Below the pieces are notes generated by a model. It saw only the letters and a program-made list of their open reading frames with translations, was not told the DNA's origin and did no database searches. Both the position numbers and the translations under genes were made by a program. From positions 1 through 64,000 of the forward strand of contig DASYAI010000021.1 of NCBI GenBank assembly GCA_036501425.1: a stretch of 64,000 nt of DNA, in the 5' to 3' direction. Shown here in pieces: positions 49,516 through 59,773 of this stretch (position 1 is the stretch's first letter; each line of letters opens with the position of its first letter). The DNA is from DATKRB01 sp036501425 (GTDB lineage: Bacteria > Actinomycetota > Acidimicrobiia > Acidimicrobiales > RAAP-2).

Positions 49516-50520
49516 ATGGCCCAGGTGCCCAACGCCGCCGACGTCGCCGGCGGGACTGCCGACGTCCCCGATGCCTGGGACCTCCCGGCGTTCTCGAGCT
49601 GGCTGTCCGGACGTTCGTCGGCCACGATGACCGCCTACCGCGCTGACGTGGCAGCGTTCGCCGGATGGGCCGGGCGCAGCGGCGCCACGGGACCGGGCGA
49701 CGTGGACCGCGTCACCCTGCGCCGGTACCTGGCCTACCTGGCCACGCGCCGCTACGCCCGGGCAACCATCGCCCGGAAGGCGGCGGCGCTCCGGGCGTAC
49801 TTCGGATGGTGCCGCCGGCGGGGCACGCTCGCCGAGGACCCGTCGCGCCGGCTTTCGGCCCCGTCTGCCGCCGGCCGGCTACCGCGGGTCCTGTCCCCGG
49901 CCGAGGTCGAGGGGCTGCTCGACCGGTCGGGCGACGGGGGATTCGCCACCGCCACCCCCGCCACCCCCGCCACCGCCGGCGACCCGGCTCCCCGGCGGAC
50001 CGGTGGCGACCCGGCTCGCCGGCGGGCCCTCGAACTGCGCGACGACGCCGTGCTCGAGCTCCTCTACGCGGCCGGCCTGCGGGTGGCCGAGCTCTGCGCG
50101 GTGGACCAGGGGGGGTTGGACCTCGCCGGGCGCACCGTGACGGTCACCGGAAAGGGGGACAAGGAGCGCCGGCTGCCGATGCATGCCCGGTGCGCCGAGG
50201 TGGTGGGCAGGTGGCTGGACGCCGGCCGGCCGGTCCTGGCCGAGCCCCACAGCCCGGCCGCAGCGGTGTTCCTCAACCAGCGGGGGAACCGGCTGGGCGC
50301 CCGCGACGTCCGGCGGATCCTCGACGCCCGGTCGTCGGTGCCCACCCACCCCCACGCGCTGCGCCACACGTTCGCCACCCACCTGCTCGACGGCGGCGCC
50401 GACCTGCGCGTCGTCCAGGAGCTCCTCGGCCACGCCAGCCTGCAGACGACCCAGATCTACACCCACGTGAGCAAGGACCGGCTGGTCAAGGTCTACGGGA
50501 GCACCCACCCCCGGGCCTGA
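49516..50520 (+). CDS. xerC: Tyrosine recombinase XerC/XerD
   Basis: A 334-residue recombinase. The SAM-like core-binding domain (~25-110) has YRADVAAFAGWAG and YLATRRYARATIARKAAALR, then AYFGWCRRRG. The catalytic domain has Arg in YAAGLRVAELC, Lys in TGKGDKERRLPMH, HxxR as HALRHTFATHLLDGGADLRV, His in LLGHASLQTTQIYTH, and the nucleophile Tyr in that last motif. It resolves chromosome dimers at dif. It is followed at 166 bp by rpsB, as in other actinobacteria. A ~30-residue Ala/Pro/Asp insertion (ATPATPATAGDPAPRR) sits in front of the catalytic Arg motif. Whether it acts as XerC or XerD cannot be told apart here, and no dif site was recognised nearby. Confidence 0.9.
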   Translation: MAQVPNAADVAGGTADVPDAWDLPAFSSWLSGRSSATMTAYRADVAAFAGWAGRSGATGPGDVDRVTLRRYLAYLATRRYARATIARKAAALRAYFGWCRRRGTLAEDPSRRLSAPSAAGRLPRVLSPAEVEGLLDRSGDGGFATATPATPATAGDPAPRRTGGDPARRRALELRDDAVLELLYAAGLRVAELCAVDQGGLDLAGRTVTVTGKGDKERRLPMHARCAEVVGRWLDAGRPVLAEPHSPAAAVFLNQRGNRLGARDVRRILDARSSVPTHPHALRHTFATHLLDGGADLRVVQELLGHASLQTTQIYTHVSKDRLVKVYGSTHPRA

Positions 50521-50559
50521 GCCGCCGGGCGGCCGGTGGTCGGCCCGTCGCCCAGCGGG

Positions 50560-50565
50560 TATCCT
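50560..50565 (+). promoter_or_regulatory. Candidate -10 box and leader of rpsB
   Basis: TATCCT is at 50560-50565, giving a leader of roughly 110 nt before ATG 50686. Long leaders before rpsB carry S2 autoregulation in other bacteria; GGAAGGA lies 9 nt before the ATG. No firm structure could be assigned by eye. Confidence 0.35.
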
Positions 50566-50685
50566 GGTAGTTGTCCTGCGACCCGGCAGGGCACTCAACG
50601 CGGATACCTCGCGCGCACACACGACGGTCGCCCGGAACGGGCGCGGCGTGCGGGGCTCTCGAACCGATCGGAAGGAACTCAACGT

Positions 50686-51633
<948 letters not shown>

Positions 51634-51635
51634 GG

Positions 51636-52430
51636 ATGCCGGGATTCACCGCCAAGGACGTCCAGGGGCTCCGGCAGACGACCGGGGTCGGCATGCTCGA
51701 CGCCAAGCGGGCGCTCGAGGAGAACGGGGGCGACCCCGAGGCAGCCACCCGCTGGCTGCGGGAGAAGGGCCTCGCCGACAAGGGCAAGCGGGCCGACCGC
51801 GAGGCCAGCCAGGGCGCGGTGGCCGCGGTGCGCGAGGAGGGCGTGGCGGCGATCGTCGAGCTCCGGTGCGAGACCGACTTCGTGGCCAAGGCGGCGGAGT
51901 TCGTCTCGCTCGCCGACGAGTTGGCCGCCCTGGTGGCGGCCAAGGGCGAGGGAGCGGTCACCGAGCTGGGCGACGAGATCGCCCGGCTGGGGGTCACCTT
52001 GAAGGAGAACGTCTCCCTCGGCCGGGTGGTGCGCCTGAGCGCCGGCGACGGCGAGGTGGTCGACACCTACCTCCACCAGCAGGCCGGGCGCGGGGTCAAC
52101 GCGGTGGCCGTGGTGGTGAAGGGGGGCACCGCCGCGCTGGCCCACGACGTGGCGGTCCACGTGGCCTTCGCCCGCCCGTCGTACCTTCGGCGCGAGGACG
52201 TCCCCGAGGCCGAGGTCGCCGAAGAGCGCGCCACGGTGGAGGCCATCAGCCGCAACGAGGGGAAGCCCGAGGCGGCGCTGCCCAAGATCGTCGAGGGCCG
52301 GATGAACGGCTGGTTCCGCGAGCGGGTCCTGCTCGAGCAGCCCTACGCCCGCGACGAGAAGCAAACCCTCGGCGCCCTGCTCGGGTCGGCGGAGGTCGTT
52401 CGCTTCGCCCAGGTTGTCGTAGGCTCCTGA
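51636..52430 (+). CDS. tsf: Elongation factor Ts
   Basis: A 264-residue nucleotide exchange factor for EF-Tu. The N-terminal UBA-like domain has KDVQGLRQTTGVGMLDAKRA; the core has CETDFVAK and FVSLADELA, and the dimerisation part contains LHQQAGRGVNAVAVVVKGG. The length fits the short actinobacterial form. ATG 51636 begins 2 bp after the rpsB stop, so the two are translated in series. Confidence 0.95.
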   Translation: MPGFTAKDVQGLRQTTGVGMLDAKRALEENGGDPEAATRWLREKGLADKGKRADREASQGAVAAVREEGVAAIVELRCETDFVAKAAEFVSLADELAALVAAKGEGAVTELGDEIARLGVTLKENVSLGRVVRLSAGDGEVVDTYLHQQAGRGVNAVAVVVKGGTAALAHDVAVHVAFARPSYLRREDVPEAEVAEERATVEAISRNEGKPEAALPKIVEGRMNGWFRERVLLEQPYARDEKQTLGALLGSAEVVRFAQVVVGS

Positions 52431-52472
52431 GCACCGTCCCCTCGTCGACGGTGACAAGGAGGGGGATCGCCC

Positions 52473-53192
52473 GTGGGTGAGCCGAGGCGCGTGGTGCTCA
52501 AGATGTCCGGCGAGGCGCTGGCCTCCTCGGCGTCCGACGAGACGATCGACGCCGGCACGGTGGAGCGGCTGGCGGGCGAGATCGCCCAAGCCCGCGAGGA
52601 CCTGGACCTCCAGCTGGCCGTGATGGTCGGCGGCGGCAACATCTGGCGCGGCACGACGGGGGCCGGGGCCGGGATGGACCGGGCCACCTCCGACGCCATG
52701 GGCATGCTCGGCACGGTCATCAACGCCCTGGCGCTGCAGGACGCGCTCGAGCACCACGGTCAGGCGACCCGGGTGCTGACGGCCATCCACATGGCCGAGG
52801 TGGCCGAGCCCTACATCCGCCGCCGGGCCATCCGTCATCTCGAGAAGGACCGGGTGGTGGTGTTCGCGGCCGGGATGGGGAACCCGTACTTCACCACCGA
52901 CAGCTCGGCCGCGTTGCGGGCGGCGGAGATCGAGGCCCAGCTCCTGCTGAAGGGCACCCACGGGGGAGTGGACGGGGTGTACAGCGCCGATCCCAAGCTC
53001 GACCCCTCGGCCACCCGGTTCGAGGAGATCGCGTTCATGGACGTGATCGCCAAGGACCTGCGGGTCATGGACCTCACCGCGATCACCTTCTGCAAGGACA
53101 ACGGCCTGCCCATCTTGGTGTTCGACCTCATGGCGCCGGGGAACCTGCATCGTGCGCTCGCCGGCGAGCAGATCGGTACGCTGGTTCGGTGA
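52473..53192 (+). CDS. pyrH: UMP kinase
   Basis: A 239-residue amino-acid-kinase-fold enzyme, phosphorylating UMP to UDP. Motifs: RVVLKMSGEALASSASD, AVMVGGGNIWRG, ATSDAMGMLGTVINALALQD, GNPYFTTDSSAALRAAEIEA, LLLKGTHGGVDGVYSADPK and the CKDNGLPILVFD end. GTG 52473 has AAGGAGGG ~8 nt upstream. The stop overlaps the frr start region at 53189-53192. The length is typical. Confidence 0.96.
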   Translation: MGEPRRVVLKMSGEALASSASDETIDAGTVERLAGEIAQAREDLDLQLAVMVGGGNIWRGTTGAGAGMDRATSDAMGMLGTVINALALQDALEHHGQATRVLTAIHMAEVAEPYIRRRAIRHLEKDRVVVFAAGMGNPYFTTDSSAALRAAEIEAQLLLKGTHGGVDGVYSADPKLDPSATRFEEIAFMDVIAKDLRVMDLTAITFCKDNGLPILVFDLMAPGNLHRALAGEQIGTLVR

Positions 53193-53761
53193 TGGACGAC
53201 GACCTCGCGGCCCTCGTGCTGGACGATGCCCGCGAGAAGATGGTGAAGGCCGTCGACCACGTCCGAGCCGAATTCTCGGCCGTCCGGACCGGCCGGGCGA
53301 CCCCCGCGCTGGTCGAGACGCTGGTGGTCGATTACTACGGCACTCCCACCCCCCTGCGCCAGCTGGCCGGTTTCAGCGTGCCCGACGCCATGCTGCTGGT
53401 GGTGTCGCCCTACGACAAGGGCTCGCTCGGTGCCATCGAGAAGGCGATCCAGTCCTCGGATCTGGGCATCAACCCGACGAACGACGGCGCCGTGATCCGG
53501 CTGGCGTTTCCGCCCCTGACCGAGGAGCGTCGGCGGGACCTCGTCAAGGTGGTCCGGCACAAGTCCGAGGAGGGCCGGGTGGCCATCCGCAACGTGCGGC
53601 GTGCCAGCCGGCACGAGCTGGAGGGGCTGGAGAAGGACGGCAGCTTGTCCTCCGACGACCTCGAGCGAACCGAAAAGGACCTCGAGAAGCTGACCCACGA
53701 GCAGGTGGTGGCGGTCGATCAGCTCCTGGCCCACAAGGAACAGGAACTCCTCGAGGTCTGA
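53189..53761 (+). CDS. frr: Ribosome recycling factor
   Basis: A 190-residue RRF (189 if ATG 53192 is used). It shows VRAEFSAVRTGRATPALVET, VDYYGTPTPLRQLAGFSVPD, KAIQSSDLGINPTNDGAVIR and PPLTEERRRDLVKVVRHKSE, with RVAIRNVRR, the hallmark hinge and helical domain of RRF. It frees the 70S complex after termination together with EF-G. The start overlaps the pyrH stop by 1-4 nt. cdsA follows after 11 bp. Confidence 0.96.
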   Translation: MMDDDLAALVLDDAREKMVKAVDHVRAEFSAVRTGRATPALVETLVVDYYGTPTPLRQLAGFSVPDAMLLVVSPYDKGSLGAIEKAIQSSDLGINPTNDGAVIRLAFPPLTEERRRDLVKVVRHKSEEGRVAIRNVRRASRHELEGLEKDGSLSSDDLERTEKDLEKLTHEQVVAVDQLLAHKEQELLEV

Positions 53762-53772
53762 GGGGAGTGCCC

Positions 53773-55821
53773 ATGGACCACGACCCCAAGACGCCTGTGA
53801 CCGACGAGGAGCCGCACCCGGCGTTCCGCTCGGGCCGGGTGCGCATCATCGGTGCCCAGCCGGCCGACCCTACGTCGGTCGTGCCGCTCGCCGACGACGC
53901 CACCGGGCCGGCCGAACCCGGCCCCGGCGAGGGAGCCTGGCCCGAATCGTCCGGCAACGACGAGCCCGAGCTGCCCCACTGGACCGAGGCGCCGACGGGC
54001 GAGGTCCCGGCCGTCTTGGCACGAGACCGGGGCAGGTCGGCGACCGACGACGACCCCTGGGCGTCGCTGCCTGCACCCACCTGGCGGGAAGGAGAGGCCG
54101 ACTGGGCGGTCGAAGGCCAGAGCTTCGAGCCGTCGATGCTGTCGGGGGGTGGAGCCGGGATCGCGCCGCGCCAGCAATCCGAGGAGGCCGAGCGTCAGCC
54201 CTGGAGCTTCGACCTGCCGGGGGCCGAGCCCCCCCATGCCGAGCCCGCCTATGCCGAGCCTGCCGACCGCGGCCGGGGCGCCGGGTCCCCGCACGACGAG
54301 GAGACCCTGGTCGCTCCCCTCGACCTCCTGGGGTCCGAGCCGGCGCCGGAGCCCGAGGTGCCCGACCCGGCCGGGCGCCCCCGGTCCGCTCGGGGCCGCA
54401 TGGGCGGTCGGATCGGGCGTGTGTCGGCCCGGATTCGCCCGACGGCACCCGAGACCGCCCCGGCGGTCGAGGAGGCGGAGCCGACGGTGACGATCCGTCG
54501 CCGGCGCGCCAACGGGTCCCGCCCGGCCGCCGGCTCCAGCACCTCGCAGGGCCCAGCGTCCGAGGGGCCCGAAGGATGGGACGCCGGCGAGGCGTCGACT
54601 TCGGCGGCCTTCGGTGGCGCCCATGCGCCCAGCTCCGGGCGGGGGCGCGAGCCCGAGCCCGAGCCCCTGGGCGACCTCGACGACGATCGGCCCGTGCTGG
54701 CGGCCGACGATCCGGCGGTGGCCGGTGCGACGGGGATCGAGCCGCCGCCCCCCCAGCCCCGGGGGCGTCGGGTCGCCCGTTCGATACGAGGAGAGCGAGC
54801 CGTGCGAGGACCGGGTGGCGCCCCACGGGACGTCGTCGAAGGATCGGAGCAGCTCGCCGAGGCCGCCGGGAGCGCCCCGCGGTCCGAGGCCCAACGCCGA
54901 CCGGTGCCCCGCGAGGCCCCGCTCGACCCGGGGCTGCGCCGCACCCGGCCCCTCCAACCGCCGTCGGTGGCGTCGTCGGCCGCCGAGCGCCGAGCGGCGG
55001 GCGGTCGCAACATGACCGCCGCCGTGGCGACCGGGGCGGTCATGTTGCTGGTGGTCCTGCTGGTGTTCCACTTCGGCACCGTGCCCACCGTCGTGGTGAT
55101 GGGCATCGTCGCCTTTCTCGCCACCGCGGAAGCGTTTGCCGCGTTCCGGCGAGCCGGCTACGGCCCGGCGACCCTGCTCGGGCTGCTGGCGTCGGTTTCG
55201 CTCATGTGGGCCACGTATGCCAAGGGGCAGGTCGCCCTCCCGCTGGTGGTGGCCCTGCTGGTCGCCTTCACCCTTATCTGGTTCATGGCCGGCGTCCAGC
55301 CCCATGCCGATCCGGTCCTCGGCACGGTGACCACCGTGTTCGTGTTCTGTTGGATCGGGGTCCTCAGCTCGTTCGCCGCCCTGTTGCTGAACCCGGCCCT
55401 GTTTCCCGAGCGCCACGGGATCGCCTTCTTGCTGGGAGGGGTGGTCACCGGGGTGGCGTGCGACGTCGGGTCCCTGGTGGTCGGACGTTGGTGGGGTCGG
55501 CATCCGATGGCTCCGACGGTCAGCCCGAACAAGACATGGGAGGGCTTCGTCGGCGGCGCCGTGTGCTCGATCCTGGCCGGGGCGGTGATCGTCCATTTCG
55601 TCCACCCGTGGACGCTCAGCAAGGCGGTCGTGCTGGGCGTGGTCGTCGCGGTGGTGGCGCCTCTGGGCGATCTCTCCGAGTCGCTGATCAAGCGTCACCT
55701 GGGGCTGAAGGACATGGGGCGCATGCTGCCCGGCCACGGCGGCCTGCTCGATCGGATCGACGGCCTGCTGTTCGTGCTCCCCGCCACGTACTACCTGGTG
55801 AAGGCGTTCCACCTCGGGTGA
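53773..55821 (+). CDS. cdsA: CDP-diglyceride synthetase with long N-terminal extension
   Basis: A 682-residue protein, more than twice the usual ~270-300. The C-terminal ~265 residues are CdsA: seven or so membrane spans beginning near VATGAVMLLVVLLVFHFGTV (~420) and the family signature SLIKRHLGLKDMGRMLPGHG, then GLLDRIDGLLF. Residues 1-~410 are hydrophilic and rich in Pro, Glu, Asp and Arg, with no fold I recognise. ATG 53773 is 11 bp after frr; an internal start near the first span (e.g. ATG 55012, which reads NMTAAVA) would give a normal-sized enzyme, but the upstream frame is clearly coding. CdsA makes CDP-diacylglycerol for phospholipids. Confidence 0.9.
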   Translation: MDHDPKTPVTDEEPHPAFRSGRVRIIGAQPADPTSVVPLADDATGPAEPGPGEGAWPESSGNDEPELPHWTEAPTGEVPAVLARDRGRSATDDDPWASLPAPTWREGEADWAVEGQSFEPSMLSGGGAGIAPRQQSEEAERQPWSFDLPGAEPPHAEPAYAEPADRGRGAGSPHDEETLVAPLDLLGSEPAPEPEVPDPAGRPRSARGRMGGRIGRVSARIRPTAPETAPAVEEAEPTVTIRRRRANGSRPAAGSSTSQGPASEGPEGWDAGEASTSAAFGGAHAPSSGRGREPEPEPLGDLDDDRPVLAADDPAVAGATGIEPPPPQPRGRRVARSIRGERAVRGPGGAPRDVVEGSEQLAEAAGSAPRSEAQRRPVPREAPLDPGLRRTRPLQPPSVASSAAERRAAGGRNMTAAVATGAVMLLVVLLVFHFGTVPTVVVMGIVAFLATAEAFAAFRRAGYGPATLLGLLASVSLMWATYAKGQVALPLVVALLVAFTLIWFMAGVQPHADPVLGTVTTVFVFCWIGVLSSFAALLLNPALFPERHGIAFLLGGVVTGVACDVGSLVVGRWWGRHPMAPTVSPNKTWEGFVGGAVCSILAGAVIVHFVHPWTLSKAVVLGVVVAVVAPLGDLSESLIKRHLGLKDMGRMLPGHGGLLDRIDGLLFVLPATYYLVKAFHLG

Positions 55822-55906
55822 CGGGCCTCCCGAGCGTCGCCGGTGAGAAGCTGTGCGGCAAGGACCTGGCCGTCAGGGCCAGCTCGACCCGACGGCGAGG
55901 TACTCG

Positions 55907-57103
55907 ATGGGCGTGACCACAGTGGGGCTGCTCGGCTCCACCGGTTCGATCGGCACGCAGGCGGTCGAGGTGGTCGAGGCGAACCCGGACCGGTTCAGGG
56001 TGGCGGCCCTGGGGGCACAACGCTCGGTTGGCGTGCTCGCCGAGCAGGCCAACCGGCTCCGGCCCGAGGTGGTGGCGCTCGGCGACGCCTCGCGGGCGCC
56101 CGAGCTGGCGGCACTGCTGCCCGGTGGGGTCGAGTTGCTCGCCGGACCCGACGCCATGGCGGAGGCGGCCCGGGTGGCCGAGGTGGTGGTCAACGGGGTG
56201 GTCGGGTTCGCCGGCCTGCCGGTGACGCTGGCGGCGCTGGAGGCCGGCCGGCGGTTGGGCCTGGCGAACAAGGAGTCCCTGATCGCCGGAGCGCCCGTGG
56301 TCCAGCGGGCCCGGGCCACGCCGGGTGCCCAGATCGTGCCGGTGGACTCCGAGCACTGCGCCATCCACCAGTGCCTGGCCGGCGTCGCGGGCCCTCGGCG
56401 CTCGCCCGACGGATCGGCGGACCTGGCGGCCGTCGCCCGGCTGCTAGTCACGGCGTCGGGCGGCCCGTTCCGGGGCCGCACCCGGTCCCAGCTCGAGTCG
56501 GTGGTCGTCGACGACGCCCTCGCCCACCCGACCTGGCAGATGGGCCCCAAGATCACCATCGACTCGTCGACCCTAATGAACAAGGGTCTCGAGGTCATCG
56601 AGGCCCACGAGCTGTTCGGCCTGCCCTACGACCGGATCGACGTGGTGGTGCATCCGCAGTCGATCGTGCACTCGATGGTCGAGCTGGTCGACGGGACGAC
56701 CATGGCCCAGCTGTCCCTGCCCGACATGCGCCTCCCGATCGGCTACGCCATGGGCTGGCCGGACCGGCTGCCCGTGGCCTTCGGGGCCATCGACTGGTCC
56801 GCACCGCTGACCCTGACGTTCGAGCAGCCCGACCGGGCGGTGTTCACGTGCCTCGAGCTCGCCTACCGGGCCGGCCGCCAGGGCGGCCCGGCACCGGCGT
56901 GGCTGAGCGCCGCCAACGAGGTCGCGGTCGAGTCGTTCCTCGCCGGACAGCTCGGATGGCTCGGCATCGCCGCGGTGGTCGAGGACACCCTCGACGCCTG
57001 TGACCACGACGCGATGGACTCGGCCGAGGCGGTGCTCGACGCCGACGCTCGGGCGCGTTCCTACGCCCGGCGCATGATCGAGCGCCGTCAGCGGGCAGCA
57101 TGA
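55907..57103 (+). CDS. dxr: 1-deoxy-D-xylulose 5-phosphate reductoisomerase
   Basis: A 398-residue enzyme of the MEP isoprenoid pathway. The NADPH site is VGLLGSTGSIGTQAVEVVEA; further motifs are LANKESLIAGAPVV, VPVDSEHCAIHQCL (metal-binding Asp/Glu), LVTASGGPFRG, WQMGPKITIDSSTLMNKGLE and VVHPQSIVHSMVELVDGT. The length is normal. ATG 55907 precedes the Rossmann strand by the usual few residues; the longer frame from 55853 is not conserved. The stop overlaps rseP (ATGA). With ispG 1.45 kb downstream, it forms a local MEP cluster. Confidence 0.95.
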   Translation: MGVTTVGLLGSTGSIGTQAVEVVEANPDRFRVAALGAQRSVGVLAEQANRLRPEVVALGDASRAPELAALLPGGVELLAGPDAMAEAARVAEVVVNGVVGFAGLPVTLAALEAGRRLGLANKESLIAGAPVVQRARATPGAQIVPVDSEHCAIHQCLAGVAGPRRSPDGSADLAAVARLLVTASGGPFRGRTRSQLESVVVDDALAHPTWQMGPKITIDSSTLMNKGLEVIEAHELFGLPYDRIDVVVHPQSIVHSMVELVDGTTMAQLSLPDMRLPIGYAMGWPDRLPVAFGAIDWSAPLTLTFEQPDRAVFTCLELAYRAGRQGGPAPAWLSAANEVAVESFLAGQLGWLGIAAVVEDTLDACDHDAMDSAEAVLDADARARSYARRMIERRQRAA

Positions 57104-58497
57104 GGCCCGGAGGACCGGTCGCCGCGGGCGCGCCGGTCCCCCCGCTCGCGCCCGAGGACGCAGCTGCAGGATGGCTCGGGGCAGCGGGAGGCCCGGGCGC
57201 ATCGCCCGCCGATCGGCCGGAGTCGCCCCGACCGGTCCCGCCGACCGATCGGCGGGCGTTGGTCCGCCTCGCAGTCGCCGTGGCGGTGTTCGTGGCCGTC
57301 TTTCTGGCCACCGGGCTCGGCGACCTGCTCGTGTTCGTCGTCGCCATCGTCGCCATCGTCATGCTCCACGAGCTCGGCCACTTCGCCACGGCCAAGTGGA
57401 GCGGCATGAAGGTCACCGAGTACTTCGTGGGCTTCGGGCCCCGGCTGTGGTCGGTGCGCCGGGGCGAGACCGAGTACGGCGTCAAGGCCATTCCCGCCGG
57501 GGGCTACGTGAAGATCCCCGGGATGACCAACATCGAGGAGATCGACCCGGCGGACGAGCAGCGGACCTACCGGCGCCAGCCGTTCCGCAAGCGGGTGCTG
57601 GTGGCGTCCGCCGGCTCGATCATGCACTTCGTCATCGCGTTCATCCTGGCGTGGTCGGCCGTGCTCGTCTTCGGGAACCCGTCCTCGGCGGTGACGGTGT
57701 CGGCCTTCGTTCCGTTCGCCGACCACGCGCCCACCCCGGCCCAGCTGGCCGGCCTGCGGGTCGGCGACGTCATCGAAGGGGTCAACGGCCGCACCCTGTC
57801 GAGCCCCGACGACCTCACCACGGCGATCCGCCGGTCGGCGGGCCGCTCGGTGGCGCTCGACGTCGAGCGGGGGGGCCGGTCGATGGTGCTCCACGTCGAG
57901 CCGGTCGTCGGCCACAGCACCGCCAACGGCTCGGAGGCCGCCGGCCCGGGCACCGGCGGTGGGCACGGGATCATCGGGATCGAGCAGGCGTCGACCTACA
58001 GCTCGGAGGGACCGCTGCGGGCGGTCGGCACCGCCGGCGTCACCATCGGCCGGGTGACCTCGGCCACCGTCACCGGGCTCGGCCACGTGTTCTCGCCCCA
58101 CGGGATCAGCTCCCTCTTCGACCAGGTCACCAACCCCAAGACCGCGACCCAGGCGGCCAAGAACCCGGCCTCGGAGCGGCCCGAGTCGCTGGTGGGCATC
58201 GGGCGGGTGGCCGTGCAGGCGGAGCACAACGGGATGCTGTCGCTCATCGAGGTGCTGATCGCCGTCAACATCGCCTTCGCCCTGCTCAACATGCTGCCGA
58301 TGCTGCCGCTCGACGGCGGCCACGTGGTCATCGCCCTCTACGAGCGGGTCCGGACCCGGCGGGGGCGCCCCTTCTACCAGGCCGACGCGGCCAAGTTGAT
58401 GCCGGTGGTGTACGCGTTCATGATCGTCCTGCTGATGGTCGTGGGCTCGGCGGTGTTCCTCGACATCACCCACCCCGTCGCCAACCCGTTCCACTGA
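57100..58497 (+). CDS. rseP: Site-2 intramembrane metalloprotease, RseP/RIP family
   Basis: A 465-residue membrane protease. After a ~50-residue Pro-rich N-terminus and one hydrophobic stretch comes the zinc motif IVMLHELGHFATAKWSGMKV (HELGH ~90-94), then GFGPRLWSVRRGETEYGVKA and the PAGGYVKIPGM loop. A PDZ domain (~205-270) has LAGLRVGDVIEGVNGR. The second metal motif is NMLPMLPLDGGHVV (~400). It cuts anti-sigma factors or other membrane proteins within the bilayer. It lies between dxr and ispG, a position conserved in actinobacteria (Rip1 of mycobacteria). No anti-sigma factor is nearby. Confidence 0.93.
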   Translation: MRPGGPVAAGAPVPPLAPEDAAAGWLGAAGGPGASPADRPESPRPVPPTDRRALVRLAVAVAVFVAVFLATGLGDLLVFVVAIVAIVMLHELGHFATAKWSGMKVTEYFVGFGPRLWSVRRGETEYGVKAIPAGGYVKIPGMTNIEEIDPADEQRTYRRQPFRKRVLVASAGSIMHFVIAFILAWSAVLVFGNPSSAVTVSAFVPFADHAPTPAQLAGLRVGDVIEGVNGRTLSSPDDLTTAIRRSAGRSVALDVERGGRSMVLHVEPVVGHSTANGSEAAGPGTGGGHGIIGIEQASTYSSEGPLRAVGTAGVTIGRVTSATVTGLGHVFSPHGISSLFDQVTNPKTATQAAKNPASERPESLVGIGRVAVQAEHNGMLSLIEVLIAVNIAFALLNMLPMLPLDGGHVVIALYERVRTRRGRPFYQADAAKLMPVVYAFMIVLLMVVGSAVFLDITHPVANPFH

Positions 58498-58549
58498 TGC
58501 CGATCCTGCCGATTCCGCGCACGCCAACGACGCCACTGATGGAGGTCTG

Positions 58550-59773
58550 ATGGACGTTTCGGGCCAGCTGCTTTCGCCGCGCCGGGCCACCCGGCAGATC
58601 CACGTGGGCGACGTGCCGGTCGGGGGCGGGGCTCCCGTCACCGTGCAGTCCATGACCACGACCAAGACCGCCGACGTCGAGGCCACCTTGGCCCAGGTCT
58701 ACGCGTTGGCGGCGGCCGGGGCGGACATCGTCCGGTGCACGTGCAACGAGCAGGCGGCCGCCGAGGGATTGGCGCAGATCGTCCCCCGCTCGCCGGTGCC
58801 GATCATCGCCGACATCCACTTCCACCACGAGATGGCGCTCGCCGCCCTTGAGGCCGGGGTGCAGGGGTTGCGGCTCAACCCGGGCAACCTGCGCAAGGAG
58901 TCCGAGATCAAGCTGGTGGCCAGCGAGGCCCGCGACCGCGGCGTGCCCATCCGGATCGGGGTCAACGCCGGCTCGCTGCACCCCGACCTCTACGAGAAGT
59001 ACGGGGGCGCGACCCCCGAGGCGCTGGTCGAGTCCGCCCGTAACGAGCTGGCGTACTTCGAGGAGGTCGACTTCCACGACGTGAAGGTATCGGTCAAGGC
59101 CTCCTCGGTCGCCTTGATGGTGGCGGCCTACCGGTTGGCTGCCGAATCCTTCGACCACCCGCTGCACCTCGGCGTCACCGAGGCCGGTCCGCCCCCGGCG
59201 GGGCTCCTGAAGGGCACCGCGGGCATCGCGACGTTGCTGGCCGAAGGGATCGGCGACACCATCCGGTACTCGCTCACCGCGGACCCGGTCGAAGAGGCGC
59301 GCGCCGGCCGGCAGCTGCTCGAGGCCCTGGGGCTGCGCGAGCGCAAGGGCCTCGACCTCATCGCCTGCCCGTCGTGCGGGCGGGCCCAGGTCGACGTGAT
59401 CGCGGTGGCCCAGGCGGCGCAGGAGGCGCTCGAGCACCGGAACCTCCCCATTCAGGTGGCCGTGATGGGCTGCGTGGTCAACGGGCCGGGCGAGGCCCGC
59501 AGCGCCGACATCGGCATCGCGGCCGGCAAGCACAAGGGCCACCTGTTCATCCGGGGCAAGATCGTCCGGGTGGTGCCCGAGACCGAGATGGTCGAGGCCC
59601 TGGTCGCCGAAGCCGAGCGGTTGGTGGCCGAGGGCGTCGACGCACGCCTGGCCGCGGCGGACGCCAACGCCGAGGCCGAGGCGGCGGCCGACCGGGAGGC
59701 GCTGCTGGGCGAGACGAGCGACCCGAACGCGGTGGAGGTCAAGATCGCCCAGATCCGCAAGCGCTCCGCCTGA
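58550..59773 (+). CDS. ispG: 4-hydroxy-3-methylbut-2-en-1-yl diphosphate synthase (flavodoxin/ferredoxin)
   Basis: A 407-residue [4Fe-4S] enzyme, the penultimate step of the MEP pathway. Motifs: VQSMTTTKTADVEATLAQVY, IADIHFHHEMALAALEAGVQ, LRLNPGNL, IRIGVNAGSL and, for the cluster, CPSCGRAQVDV with MGCVVNGPGEARSADIGIA. The C-terminal ~45 residues are an Ala/Glu-rich helix. ATG 58550 lies 52 bp after rseP, with GGAGG 6 nt upstream. Its stop abuts the truncated end of a surface-protein gene from the other strand. Confidence 0.95.
   Translation: MDVSGQLLSPRRATRQIHVGDVPVGGGAPVTVQSMTTTKTADVEATLAQVYALAAAGADIVRCTCNEQAAAEGLAQIVPRSPVPIIADIHFHHEMALAALEAGVQGLRLNPGNLRKESEIKLVASEARDRGVPIRIGVNAGSLHPDLYEKYGGATPEALVESARNELAYFEEVDFHDVKVSVKASSVALMVAAYRLAAESFDHPLHLGVTEAGPPPAGLLKGTAGIATLLAEGIGDTIRYSLTADPVEEARAGRQLLEALGLRERKGLDLIACPSCGRAQVDVIAVAQAAQEALEHRNLPIQVAVMGCVVNGPGEARSADIGIAAGKHKGHLFIRGKIVRVVPETEMVEALVAEAERLVAEGVDARLAAADANAEAEAAADREALLGETSDPNAVEVKIAQIRKRSA

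Noticed and set aside
49501..50520. XerC as the integrase of a mobile element
   Set aside because: Its position before rpsB and its full Xer motif set match the housekeeping recombinase; no element borders or cargo surround it.
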